From: JBKCUI01 sp052161605 | Lineage (GTDB): Bacteria > Planctomycetota > Planctomycetia > Pirellulales > Pirellulaceae | Assembly: GCA_052161605.1 (NCBI GenBank) | Contig: CP197409.1 | Strand: one strand, 5' to 3' | DNA: 64,000 bases | In this document: piece by piece, positions 38,801-46,208 of the stretch | How the letters are laid out: each line of letters begins with the position of its first letter | How positions within the stretch are numbered: position 1 is the stretch's first letter | The notes under the pieces: model-generated | Databases searched by the model: none | What the model was told of the DNA's origin: nothing | Seen by the model: only the letters and a program-made list of their open reading frames with translations | Made by a program: the position numbers and the translations under genes

Positions 38801-39617
38801 TGGCGATAACCAAACCGAATCGCACAACTATGGTCAGGAAATTGGTACTGAGCCCGACGAAGAGTGGTTAGCGTTTCAAGCTGAGGTTTCTCAGCTCAGC
38901 ACTCCCAACCAGCTCGAGACAATAAAGGGTAAACTGGAAACCCATGTCGGCCAACTCCGAACAGAAGTGGAGATGACCGGCAGTGTCAACATGGAAGCGT
39001 TAGCAGAGCTCGATGAGTTACAGTCCCGTTTCGATAGGCTATCGGGACATCAATCTGATTTGAATCGTGCCAAGTCGGAACTGCTTGCGACCATGACCAA
39101 AATCGACGAAGACTCTCGACACATCTTTATCGAGACGTTGGAAAGCATTCGAGCCAACTTTCAAGATTTGTATCGACGATCCTTTGGTGGTGGATTCGCT
39201 GACATTGTGCTCGAGAACCCTTCGGATCCAGACAGCGGAATTGAGATCGTCGCGACACCGCCAGGAAAGACCACACTGAGCAATTCGCTGCTGAGTGGTG
39301 GGGAGAAGGCCCTCACGGCGGTCGCCTTGATCATGGCCTTTTTTCAGTATCGACCTAGTCCATTTTGTATCCTCGATGAAGTGGACGCACCATTTGACGA
39401 AGCCAACATTGGTCGATTCGTAACGGTTTTAAGAGAGTTTCTGGATACGACCAAGTTCATCGTGGTTAGTCACAGCAAGAAAACGATGACGGCAGCCAAT
39501 ATGATTTATGGCGTGACCATGCAGGAGAGTGGTGTCTCTCGCCAAGTCTCGGTTCGTTTTGAAGAAGTCAACGAAAAGGGAGAGATCATACAGTCCAAGA
39601 TCAAGCGAGCCGCCTAG
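35865..39617 (+). CDS. smc: Chromosome segregation protein SMC
   Basis: 1250 residues, slightly longer than usual bacterial SMC (about 1150-1200). Walker A GPNGSGKS is at residues 30-37. Coiled coils flank a hinge near residues 540-650. The C-terminal head has the ABC signature LLSGGEKAL (~1142) and Walker B FCILDEVDAPFDEAN (~1168), with the D-loop and HSKKTM switch. It is the core ATPase of bacterial condensin, organising and separating chromosomes. ScpA and ScpB genes are not in the window. The ATG at 35865 fits the fold start. Confidence 0.97.
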   Translation: MLKALELVGFKSFADRTRFDFPDGITVVVGPNGSGKSNVVDAVKWVLGSQSAKALRGADMADVIFKGSAAGGRRPSNSAEVTLILDNTKQTFHHDSDEVHVTRRVFRSGDTEYCINGENCRLKDVKDLFRGTGVGVDAYSLIEQGKVDRLLQASAKDRRGIFEEAAGISRFKAKKVEAERRLQRVDQNLLRLSDIVDEVGRRLNTLKSQATKAQRYREISQQLFSKRSQLGFVEYQLLRRQQSNLANQIAAAEESKLELTERLRGLQEAADLEKRNLHDLQAKQAAHQQSYMEAQKQSVSAESSYQSAQQRIEDLNTEKGVIQERLIALQERASLGTEESQARERELALLEEEKLAAGHELANREATCTESKERVIQLENQLELLTQQFNELNSNSNELRSKIVAYQLHIEEMERSIQELVQSQSDVANELKLYDSEFGQLKIQLAAEREITQGIQKRRNDAELQLEADRVELFKKQEAVSALQSKLHGVRERLQVLEQLEDQFTAAGRGGQQLLRLARANQTRSQDALQTTYSQSNNTWDTVHGLIADLLSSEMHIAPLIDVALGNLADAIVLSNGLIVDWINEGGLSIEGRVTLLRLDRLPNRRSGEKIELDGLRGVIGRADRLTSYDAKYEPLMRSLLGTTWFVDSLATALELSHFRGAGLRFVTAECQLVDSDGSITIGALQAGLGLISRRTEMQIARDEIAALESALAAENTEFAQYQARLQRDEQALKTLASDERDAAQRLTKLEAQMDNADATRNQILQKRDSIDSQLNSLRDRIDERRGLCLQSEQQIADLDSQRLSSEAEITEVRNQYQAAKTELQAKQAEVSDHRVLLARLDQRLEGLKTTLVQLKQDASEREKNAAEATQALGQIETKLEQTRQLSVEQQDRMEVARQLLQQLDLQREEQASHWEQQNAATNEAIRACDSGRRQLEKTEDKIVALQSSHAQLDSQVTQLLERYASEYRIDIPLESLEAGDNQTESHNYGQEIGTEPDEEWLAFQAEVSQLSTPNQLETIKGKLETHVGQLRTEVEMTGSVNMEALAELDELQSRFDRLSGHQSDLNRAKSELLATMTKIDEDSRHIFIETLESIRANFQDLYRRSFGGGFADIVLENPSDPDSGIEIVATPPGKTTLSNSLLSGGEKALTAVALIMAFFQYRPSPFCILDEVDAPFDEANIGRFVTVLREFLDTTKFIVVSHSKKTMTAANMIYGVTMQESGVSRQVSVRFEEVNEKGEIIQSKIKRAA

Positions 39618-39878
39618 CCCCTCTCCTCGCCGCCTTCCGGGCAAGCGGTCAATCGCCCTTTGGCCCTTCCAACCATCGACCTCGCCACACCTCGAAACCA
39701 ATCCATCATGCGCCTAGGTATCGTCGCCGGTTGCGAGATCACATCCTCCGATACAACCGGTTTCACCAACAAACCGTCCGGTCCCGTCCTCCGGTGACAA
39801 GCTTCATTGTGATGGATTCTATTGGGTAATTATTGCGATGGGTATCTGTTCAGCTAATTGCCCTATTTTTCGGAAATG

Positions 39879-40045
39879 CCCCACGCTTGACGTGGGGAAT
39901 GTTACGTTTCTCGCTAAATAGGTGGAGACTCTCCCCGACCCTCCTTCCGGTTCGGCGGCGAAGCCGCCGAACCGGAAGGAGGGGGGAGCGTTGGGGGAGT
40001 AATTACTTAGCGAGAAACGTGAAGCTCCGCAGGGCAAGCCTGCGG
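39879..40045. repeat. Nested palindromic element
   Basis: Three hairpins inside a larger inverted repeat. 39879-39897 is CCCCACG/CGTGGGG; 39941-39981 has perfect 19-base arms around a GAA loop; 40027-40045 is CCGCAGG/CCTGCGG. The outer arms ACGTTTCTCGCTAA (39904-39917) and TTAGCGAGAAACGT (40007-40020) are exact complements. Element of unknown type without a coding region. Confidence 0.85.
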
Positions 40046-40330
40046 CATCTTCCCTCTATCTGCGGCCCGAATTGAGATCGAAGCAGCAACGTTGCCATCC
40101 ACTGCAAGGTCGGTGAGACGGGATTCCACGTCCCTGCTCGTTATGGTATCGAAATCAGCTAGCGTTTGGAGTCGACCATTTTGTCCCTCGCGATTAAGGT
40201 CAATACAATCCATTTAGGGTTACTTCGAGTTTGGCGGTAACAGGGGGCACATGCAACCGGGGGCAACCGTTAAATTGCATCAAAACAACAAAAGTCCGCT
40301 CACCCCCCACATTAGAGGGGGATGATAGCT

Positions 40331-40359
40331 GAAACCGGGATAATAATTATCCCGGTTTC
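40331..40359. repeat. Perfect 13-base-arm palindrome
   Basis: GAAACCGGGATAA, loop TAA, and the exact complement. No T run follows, so it is not an obvious terminator; it may belong to the repeat-rich flank of the cassette array. Confidence 0.8.
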
Positions 40360-40697
40360 CTGCCGAGCGAGGACAAAATGTTTGACTTCCGGGGATAACA
40401 CCGGACAATAACGGCTTTCCCGGTATCTAAGCTGGGATAATTACAAGTTCTCAAATCTAAAATCCGGAATGCAGGCTGACAAACAGCCAAACTCAAAACC
40501 GTAATCCATGCGGTCGCCAGTGCTCTATAACGACATTCTGTAACGGATCTGATGCAAGCCTTGCGACAGACTTCTTCAACATGGAATGTTTGGAGCGCTG
40601 ACCATGATTGCAGCGTGACACCAGAGATCGTACAATGACGCAAGAGAACCAAGACAGCGATCGAACGTCGATCCTTGGAAACCCGAAAACAAATTGA

Positions 40698-40784
40698 GAA
40701 CCAAGCATTGGACCGAAGGGCTCGTCTTCGCGGCCCTGACTTGTGTCGAGATCACCACTCGCCCATCGGTCAATGCGTACGTTA
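40698..40784 (+). other. attC-like site 1
   Basis: Left arm GAACCAAGCATTGGACCGAA and right arm ending CATCGGTCAATGCGTACGTT pair over more than 20 bases; the second G of TTGG is unpaired. It lies 24 bases before the DUF4240 gene. Confidence 0.85.
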
Positions 40785-40807
40785 CGTGTTAAAGGATATT
40801 AGCCCAA

Positions 40808-41317
40808 ATGGACGTTGAACAGTTTTGGCGACTCATTTCAGAATCTCGGCAAGATGCGAATTCAACCAGTCCAGACGGAAACATGGATCGACAGGTTGCA
40901 CGACTTACGGAGTTGTTGACAGCCCTCCCACCCCAGGAGGTTGTTGACTTTGACAAGCATTTTTCAGATTGCTTCATCGAAGCATACAGGTGGGACCTTT
41001 GGGCCGCTGCCTACATCATTGAAGGTGGGTGCTCAGATGACGGATTCATGGACTTCCGAAGTTGGCTGATTTCGATGGGACAGTCTGCCTTCACGGAATC
41101 GCTTCGCGACGTTGAATCGCTTGTGACATTTGCATCGGATCCAACCGTAGAGGTTTGCTCATTCGAAGAGTTTCAGTACGTCCCAGGAAAAGTCTACGGA
41201 AAACAAATTGATCACGGGATCAAATACTCGAAAGAACCAACAGGTGAACCATGGGACGAAGACTCGGACGAACTTGCGACGCGGTTTCCTAAGCTTTGGG
41301 CGAGATTTGGCGAATAA
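40808..41317 (+). CDS. Cassette gene: DUF4240 protein
   Basis: 169 residues. MDVEQFWRLISESRQDA, TALPPQEVVDFDKHF and WDLWAAAYIIEGGCSDDGF followed by DFRSWLI are the DUF4240 signature, a cytoplasmic family of unknown function often linked to toxin-immunity loci. The ATG lies 24 bases after attC-1 and the stop 9 bases before attC-2, the tight packing expected of a cassette. No promoter of its own is evident. Confidence 0.85.
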   Translation: MDVEQFWRLISESRQDANSTSPDGNMDRQVARLTELLTALPPQEVVDFDKHFSDCFIEAYRWDLWAAAYIIEGGCSDDGFMDFRSWLISMGQSAFTESLRDVESLVTFASDPTVEVCSFEEFQYVPGKVYGKQIDHGIKYSKEPTGEPWDEDSDELATRFPKLWARFGE

Positions 41318-41325
41318 AGAAACAC

Positions 41326-41412
41326 GTAACAATGGCATGCACACGAAGCACTCGATCGGCCGTTTTGACTTGCGTTGAGTCAACTGCTCGTGCTCGGTGA
41401 TGCCCGTCGTTC
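41326..41412 (+). other. attC-like site 2
   Basis: Left arm starts GTAACAATGGCATGCACACG and right arm ends GCTCGGTGATGCCCGTCGTT; the arms pair with an unpaired G in GCATGCAC. It follows the DUF4240 stop by 9 bases. Confidence 0.85.
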
Positions 41413-41437
41413 TGCTTTCAATTTGACTGAGACGACA

Positions 41438-41995
41438 ATGAAACTTGATCTCTCCAAGGACAAGCAAAGAATTCGCAAGTACATTGAGCAGCGAATCAAG
41501 GATTACCACGTTTACGTCAACTGCGGCCCCGGAGAAGATGCCGATCCAATCCAAGCCATTGTCCTTGGGTTCTACGCCGCGCAGGGCGGTTATGTATACC
41601 TCGTTTTCGATACACGCGCCGGCAAGAATCTTGACGGCAACTGGACTCTTCATATTGATGAACCCACGATGTGCCATTTTCCGAAATGGTGTGACTTCTA
41701 CGAAAAGGCATGTGATGGAGAACCCGTTTCGTTGATTATGGGTGACGGCAGCACGAAGAAACTTGAAAAGTTGGTGGACAATAAAGAGGACATCATAGAT
41801 GAGAAATCCGAAGACGAACTGAATGCGTACTTCGGTAACATGCTTAAGAATCTGATGGCCGAACTGAAGGAGGATGGAACTCTTGCAAAACTGCCTCTGC
41901 GAAAAGATGCATTTCTGATAATTGAGGAATTCGATGGTCATTACTTTTGGCCAGAACCGCGTTCGGTAAAGACCAAAGGTCGTATCCTTCCGTAA
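41438..41995 (+). CDS. Cassette gene: protein of unknown function
   Basis: 185 residues from the ATG at 41438; the frame is open further up, into attC-2, which is not coding in other cassettes. The sequence has IRKYIEQRIKDYHVYVNCG, an acidic C-terminal half and ends FWPEPRSVKTKGR. It is probably cytoplasmic. The layout faintly recalls DUF4303/SMI1-type immunity proteins but I cannot assign it. It ends 5 bases before attC-3. Confidence 0.7.
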   Translation: MKLDLSKDKQRIRKYIEQRIKDYHVYVNCGPGEDADPIQAIVLGFYAAQGGYVYLVFDTRAGKNLDGNWTLHIDEPTMCHFPKWCDFYEKACDGEPVSLIMGDGSTKKLEKLVDNKEDIIDEKSEDELNAYFGNMLKNLMAELKEDGTLAKLPLRKDAFLIIEEFDGHYFWPEPRSVKTKGRILP

Positions 41996-42000
41996 AAAAG

Positions 42001-42089
42001 CAGAACCAAGCGGTGAACCGGAGTTGCCGTTCACGCTGGTTTGAAATGGAAAGTCAATCGCGGCAACACCGGTTACCGCAGTCGTTCTG
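42001..42089 (+). other. attC-like site 3
   Basis: CAGAAC at the start and GTTCTG at the end are exact complements. Inner arms GGTGAACCGGAGTTGCCG and CGGCAACACCGGTTACC pair with one unpaired G, the extrahelical base typical of attC. Confidence 0.88.
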
Positions 42090-42121
42090 TCCTTTAGTTT
42101 CGCGATAGCAGACTGAAAACC

Positions 42122-42658
42122 ATGAAACGCTGGCAATTAGCCTTATTGGTACTGATGATCTTAGCGTGGCCGCCCATATTCAGCGTTTTTGTTTCTCCTT
42201 TGATCCAGCATCCACGAGATGATGGCGAATCAATGCGTATATCCGATTTTCAGATGCTATTGGATGCAAATCGGTGGACATTCGACGTTCCAAAAGAGCA
42301 GGACGGTTGGATGTTGCGACTCGAAGGACGAGTTGACGACAAGATTTTTCGGAGCGGTGGGTCTTCTGTTCGCGGAGGCTCACAGGTAACGCTTGTAACA
42401 AGACGGAATGTTGATAAAAAGAGGATTGACTATGCCTTTCGATCCTACAGGGCGGATGGATGGACGGGCGGATCTGGATCGATAGACGATCCGCTTGCGA
42501 ACGGTGGTGTTCGCGTCGATCGGAAGGACGGCCCCATCAACATTGGAGACCCAATCTATCGGGGTGGACGAACATCAGTACAAGCCTTTCCAGGGACGAA
42601 ACGCGCGGACTTCGAGGTCCGAGTTCTACTTGAGCCCACAAACCAAGAAGAAGAATAG
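42122..42658 (+). CDS. Cassette gene: small membrane-anchored protein
   Basis: 178 residues. An N-terminal hydrophobic segment (about residues 5-28) is either a signal peptide or a single anchor. The rest has ISDFQMLLDANRWTFDVP and Gly/Arg/Asp-rich stretches with no known domain. The ATG is 32 bases after attC-3 and the stop just precedes the interrupted attC-4. Function unknown. Confidence 0.7.
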   Translation: MKRWQLALLVLMILAWPPIFSVFVSPLIQHPRDDGESMRISDFQMLLDANRWTFDVPKEQDGWMLRLEGRVDDKIFRSGGSSVRGGSQVTLVTRRNVDKKRIDYAFRSYRADGWTGGSGSIDDPLANGGVRVDRKDGPINIGDPIYRGGRTSVQAFPGTKRADFEVRVLLEPTNQEEE

Positions 42659-42660
42659 GA

Positions 42661-42678
42661 CAGAACAAAATGTTGGAC
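42661..42678 (+). other. attC-like site 4, left part (interrupted by the intron)
   Basis: CAGAACAAAATGTTGGAC ends exactly where the intron begins. Joined to the right part at 44745 it reads TTGGAC-CGAAG, as in attC-1, and pairs with the right arm. Confidence 0.85.
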
Positions 42679-43004
42679 GTGCGTACTGGAAATGGTTTGT
42701 AGACAAGTGGGTGCGAATCCCACCTGGGTAGCCGCTAGCCACGGGCTCAGTATCGAGTGTTGCTGCTTGGCTATAAGGGCTGGCTCGCCAGTCCGAAGTG
42801 CCCGGCTGAAGCGTACACAGAAAGGTAGCGAGGATGAAAGGCAGGGACTAGCTATCCCACCCTGAATGGTATTGAGCTCCGAAAGATTGTAACTGTTGGA
42901 ATCTGCCCAAGGTGTGTCCATGCTGGAAGGCAACATCGCGTGTATCGACTCGGCGAGATACGCGTGAAGACCCGGAGTCGTTAGGCCCATTCGCGCTACA
43001 CACC

Positions 43005-44549
43005 ATGTCTACAAGGCAACCAGTGAGACCCTCAAGTTCTTCGAATCACCCGCCATCCAGTCGGACTGGTTCGGAGTATGCCCAACAAGCCCCAAAGGTG
43101 AGGCAAGCAAACGATTTGCGGGAGTCGGATGACCGAATAGTACCATCGATAACGGGTAATTCCGGAGGAGGGAAGGCGGTCAAGCTATCACGCGAATCTG
43201 GAAGTACACTGTTCACACTCAGCGGTGAAGTAGCAGTGGTAAAGCGACTGGATCGCATCTCACAAAGAGCGGCAAGTCACCCCGAAGAATCGTTCAACAA
43301 TCTGCTAACGCTGATCACGTTGGACATGCTTCACATGGCTTTCTCACGACTCAAGGAGGATAAGTCCCCTGGTTTAGATGGCAAATCGGTCGGAGACTAC
43401 CGAGAGAACTTGGAGTCCAATCTCCAAGATTTACTCCAAAGAATCCACCGTGGCAGCTATCGCCCACAACCCAATGTTCGTCGTGAAATCCCTAAAGAGA
43501 ATGGCAAGACGAGATCGCTAGGGTTGGCATGCGTCGAAGACAAGATCGTCCAACGGGCCCTTGTCATGATTCTGGAACGGATCTACGAAGTGGATTTTTA
43601 TGACACCTCGTACGGATACCGACCAAACAAGTCATGCCACCAAGCGTTAGGGGAACTGGGCAAAGTGATTTCCACGTGCCGAGTGAACTGGATCAGTGAC
43701 GCAGATATCCAAGGATTCTTCGACAACGTTGATCATCAACACCTATTGGCGTTTTTGTCCCAACGAATCGCAGACCCCAGACTGCTGAAACTGATAAAGA
43801 GGTTCCTAGACGCAGGAGTCATGATCGATGGTCGTTTCCACGAAACAGATGAAGGCATAGCGCAAGGTTCAGTACTAAGTCCTTTGCTCGCGAATGTGTA
43901 TCTACACTACGTTTTAGACCAATGGTTCGAAGAAGTAGTCAAGACGCATGTCAAAGGCGAAGCTCACTTGTTCCGTTTTGCGGATGATTTCATTAGTTGT
44001 TTCCAATACGCTGATGATGCGAAGCGTTATCAGTCAACATTGGGAAAACGGCTAGGACGGTTCGGCTTGAGTTTAGCTCCCGAGAAGACAAAACTGATTC
44101 GATTTGGTCGCTTTGCAGCTCGCGATTCCCGCGAGATGGGCGAAGGCGCCCCGAAGACGTTTGATTTTCTAGGCTTCACACATTATTGCGGCCTTAGCCG
44201 CGCAGGTAAATTCAAACTGAAGAGGAAAACATCGAAGAAGAAATTCCGAGCTAAACTTCAAGCGATGAGCGATTGGCTTAAGCGACACCTGACAACCCCG
44301 ACTGCAATTGTCTGGGACACGGTTCAGATGAAGCTACGAGGCCACTATCAATACTATGGTATCAATGATAATTGGCCCTGGTTGATGAGGTTTAGGACGG
44401 CTACGAAGTTCTTGCTGTTTCGTTGGCTGCGACGCCGCAGTCAAACCGGCAAGCAAGCGTGGACCTGGGAGAGTTTCTATCGATGGCTGGAGATCAATCC
44501 ATTGAGCAATCCGGTAAAGTTAACAGATTTGATCGCTGCGTATCGCTGA
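43005..44549 (+). CDS. Group II intron reverse transcriptase/maturase
   Basis: 514 residues from the ATG at 43005; the frame is open up to a GTG at 42912. RT motifs in order: DKSPGLDGKSVGDY, PKENGKTRSLG, VQRALVMILERIYE, SYGYRPNKSCHQAL, ISDADIQGFFDNVDH (catalytic Asp), GIAQGSVLSPLLAN and LFRFADDFI, where YADD is replaced by FADD. A maturase (X) domain follows (LRGHYQYYGI). No HNH endonuclease domain is seen. The protein splices the intron and copies it into new sites. Confidence 0.93.
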   Translation: MSTRQPVRPSSSSNHPPSSRTGSEYAQQAPKVRQANDLRESDDRIVPSITGNSGGGKAVKLSRESGSTLFTLSGEVAVVKRLDRISQRAASHPEESFNNLLTLITLDMLHMAFSRLKEDKSPGLDGKSVGDYRENLESNLQDLLQRIHRGSYRPQPNVRREIPKENGKTRSLGLACVEDKIVQRALVMILERIYEVDFYDTSYGYRPNKSCHQALGELGKVISTCRVNWISDADIQGFFDNVDHQHLLAFLSQRIADPRLLKLIKRFLDAGVMIDGRFHETDEGIAQGSVLSPLLANVYLHYVLDQWFEEVVKTHVKGEAHLFRFADDFISCFQYADDAKRYQSTLGKRLGRFGLSLAPEKTKLIRFGRFAARDSREMGEGAPKTFDFLGFTHYCGLSRAGKFKLKRKTSKKKFRAKLQAMSDWLKRHLTTPTAIVWDTVQMKLRGHYQYYGINDNWPWLMRFRTATKFLLFRWLRRRSQTGKQAWTWESFYRWLEINPLSNPVKLTDLIAAYR

Positions 44550-44593
44550 GAAAGCAATAGAGAGTTAAGATTGTCGAGACAGGTGATAGCTGG

Positions 44594-44626
44594 GAGCCGT
44601 ATGCGTTAACTGCGCTTGTACGGTTC
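44594..44626 (+). ncRNA. Group II intron domain V hairpin
   Basis: GAGCCGTATGCG pairs with TGCGCTTGTACGGTTC around a TTAA loop with the usual internal bulge. This is the catalytic core of the ribozyme and the best RNA landmark of the element. Confidence 0.85.
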
Positions 44627-44744
44627 TGAGAGGGTGCGGAGTATCAATTTGTGAGGAAGGGACGGTGCGGCACTACTATTGATTTGGTAGCATACCTATG
44701 GGCACAAACAACAACCTCAACAAAGAGACTCCAAACTACTCGCC

Positions 44745-44814
44745 CGAAGCCCCCGTCGGTCCGTTTCGAACTTTAGAGACCGTGCTGGCGGGGGCTCGGT
44801 CAACATGGGCGTTC
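44745..44814 (+). other. attC-like site 4, right part
   Basis: Starts CGAAGCCCCC and ends GGGGGCTCGGTCAACATGGGCGTTC-type arm (44790-44814). That arm pairs with the left part at 42661-42678 plus CGAAGCCCCC, leaving single unpaired bases as in the other sites. Confidence 0.85.
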
Positions 44815-44818
44815 GCTA

Positions 44819-45355
44819 GTGCATGACAGGACCGAATTGGAGTGCAATAACATCCACTACATCCATCCTGTTCATGCGGTTTTTCGGTTTGCGGAGTTAA
44901 CGCATGAGTCGGTCTCGATGCAACGATTCCTTGACCTCCTAGATGGTCTTGAAATCGAAGATAGATACGCGATTGTGAACTACGTTGCGTCGCTTGTTGG
45001 CTTGAAACAAACCAAGGAGCAGCATGAGCTAGATTTGCAATTGAAACGCTGCCGAGAATTCAAGGAAGCATGTATGCGAAGTGAGCTAGAAGAGTCACAG
45101 GCTATTCGGGCTTTGGTTGATCATACATTCGATTCCCTTTTCATGAACGTTTGGAAGAAGACTGTCGTGGAATTGTCGAAGAGTAATAATTGCAGTTCCG
45201 GCGAGACTCTGTCATGCAAGATAGAGGTTTTCGAGAAGAACAACAAGGAACTTTGGAGAACTAATGAACGCGATTCGTATTTTCGGATAGAATGTTTCCG
45301 TCGATACATGCTTTTCGGCGAGCAGGTCGCTGGACCACTGATCGGCTATTGTTAA
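44819..45355 (+). CDS. Cassette gene: protein of unknown function
   Basis: 178 residues from a GTG at 44819, or 145 from the ATG at 44918; the choice is open. It is helical and charged (LDLQLKRCREFKEACMRSEL) with no known domain. It ends 7 bases before attC-5. Probably cytoplasmic. Confidence 0.6.
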   Translation: MHDRTELECNNIHYIHPVHAVFRFAELTHESVSMQRFLDLLDGLEIEDRYAIVNYVASLVGLKQTKEQHELDLQLKRCREFKEACMRSELEESQAIRALVDHTFDSLFMNVWKKTVVELSKSNNCSSGETLSCKIEVFEKNNKELWRTNERDSYFRIECFRRYMLFGEQVAGPLIGYC

Positions 45356-45362
45356 AGAGAGC

Positions 45363-45450
45363 GAACAATGTGGTGCACCGAAGTCGCCGCCGGTGCTTTC
45401 CTGACTTTTAGAAACGTGGTCTCCGGCGACATCGGTGACCACGGTCGTTC
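45363..45450 (+). other. attC-like site 5
   Basis: GAACAATGTGGTGCACCGAA at the left and CATCGGTGACCACGGTCGTT at the right pair over more than 20 bases, with CGCCG/CGGCG continuing inward and an unpaired G in GGTGCACC. Confidence 0.88.
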
Positions 45451-45466
45451 GTCCAAATAGACACTG

Positions 45467-45946
45467 ATGGCAATCTACTACATCGAGACGACAATACCCA
45501 GCTTCTACTTCGAAGTGCGAACCGAGCCAGACATGGTTGCGAGACGTGACTGGACTCGCCGTTGGTATGACGCAACGATCAACACGGACCGAGTCGTTTC
45601 AAGTGCCGCCGTACTAGCAGAACTAGAAAACGGGGATTTTCCGGGTCGCGATGACTCACTCAGACTGCTTGACGATCTGGAACTACTGTCGATTGACTCC
45701 GCAGTTTCCGAGATTGTGGAGGCGTACACACATCACAAGTTGATGCCTGTTGATCCATTTGGTGATGCTTTACATTTAGCGCTTGCATCGTACCACCGGT
45801 GTGATTTTCTCGTCACCTGGAACTGCCAACATCTCGCTAACGCGAGGAAATTTGGGCACATCCGCCGTATAAATGGTATACTTGGGCTATTCGTGCCAGA
45901 ACTTGTGACACCAATGGAACTCCTGGGAGAGGCCTGGACAATATGA
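45467..45946 (+). CDS. Cassette gene: PIN-domain (VapC-like) toxin
   Basis: 159 residues. YYIETTIPSFY near the N-terminus (acidic residue in place of the first Asp), SSAAVLAELENGD, and DPFGDALHLALASYHRCDFLVTWN with the later acidic residues form the PIN ribonuclease signature. Such toxins cleave RNA unless bound by the partner. The ATG lies 17 bases after attC-5. Its last codons overlap the next gene by 4 bases, so the pair is translated together, toxin first. Confidence 0.88.
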   Translation: MAIYYIETTIPSFYFEVRTEPDMVARRDWTRRWYDATINTDRVVSSAAVLAELENGDFPGRDDSLRLLDDLELLSIDSAVSEIVEAYTHHKLMPVDPFGDALHLALASYHRCDFLVTWNCQHLANARKFGHIRRINGILGLFVPELVTPMELLGEAWTI

Positions 45947-46173
45947 CAACACCGCCAATTCTCGAAGAACTTCGACGGGTACGGCACGCCATGTCTGCTG
46001 ACATTGGGCATGATCCTGCAAAGATTGTTGACTACTTTGCGACGATGCAGAAACGGTATGCGCACAGGACGGTCAATCTCGCAGATCAGGGACCGTATGG
46101 ACGAACAAAGCATTGCATCGAAGTCGCCGAACAGCCGATTCCTGATGGTGGCTCTACTCCGGCGACTCGATGA
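45943..46173 (+). CDS. Cassette gene: probable antitoxin partner of the PIN toxin
   Basis: 76 residues. TTPPILEELRRVRHAMSADI followed by DPAKIVDYFATMQKRY is the small helical form often found behind this type of PIN toxin. ATGA overlap with the toxin supports a pair. The C-terminal third is read from inside attC-6, so the end of the protein depends on which cassette follows. Antitoxin function is inferred from position. Confidence 0.75.
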   Translation: MTTPPILEELRRVRHAMSADIGHDPAKIVDYFATMQKRYAHRTVNLADQGPYGRTKHCIEVAEQPIPDGGSTPATR

Positions 46174-46185
46174 ATGCCGCCGTTC
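46103..46185 (+). other. attC-like site 6
   Basis: GAACAAAGCATTGCATCGAA at the left and CGACTCGATGAATGCCGCCG at the right pair, with GTCGCCG/CGGCGAC inside. It overlaps the 3' end of the antitoxin gene. Confidence 0.87.
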
Positions 46186-46208
46186 GTCGATACGAGAGGT
46201 AAGGTGCA

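Larger units (their letters stand above)
39618..40697. other. Long intergenic stretch with palindromes
   Basis: About 1.1 kb without a supported gene between smc and the first attC site. It holds the nested palindrome at 39879-40045 and the perfect palindrome at 40331-40359, described separately. Remaining parts look featureless. Confidence 0.6.
42679..44744 (+). mobile_element. Group II intron inserted in attC-4
   Basis: About 2066 bases. The 5' end is GTGCG, the usual group II start. An RT/maturase gene fills the middle. Domain V is recognisable at 44594-44626 (GAGCCGTATGCG, loop, TGCGCTTGTACGGTTC). The 3' end near CTACTCGCC was set by requiring the attC halves to rejoin; an error of a few bases is possible. 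A candidate EBS1 GTCCA at 42916-42920 is complementary to the last five exon bases TGGAC. The class was not determined. It lies on the same strand as the cassette genes. Confidence 0.85.
40698..46185 (+). mobile_element. Integron-type gene cassette array without integrase (CALIN-like)
   Basis: Six attC-like sites in one orientation, spaced 0.5-0.9 kb apart (one enlarged by an intron), separate short plus-strand genes. Every site starts with a GAAC/TAAC-type motif, ends with GTTC/GTTA and folds by imperfect arms with unpaired bases, the hallmark of attC recombination sites. No tyrosine recombinase gene is present in the window. Genes are mostly unknowns plus a toxin pair, as in sedentary chromosomal arrays. 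Confidence 0.85.
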
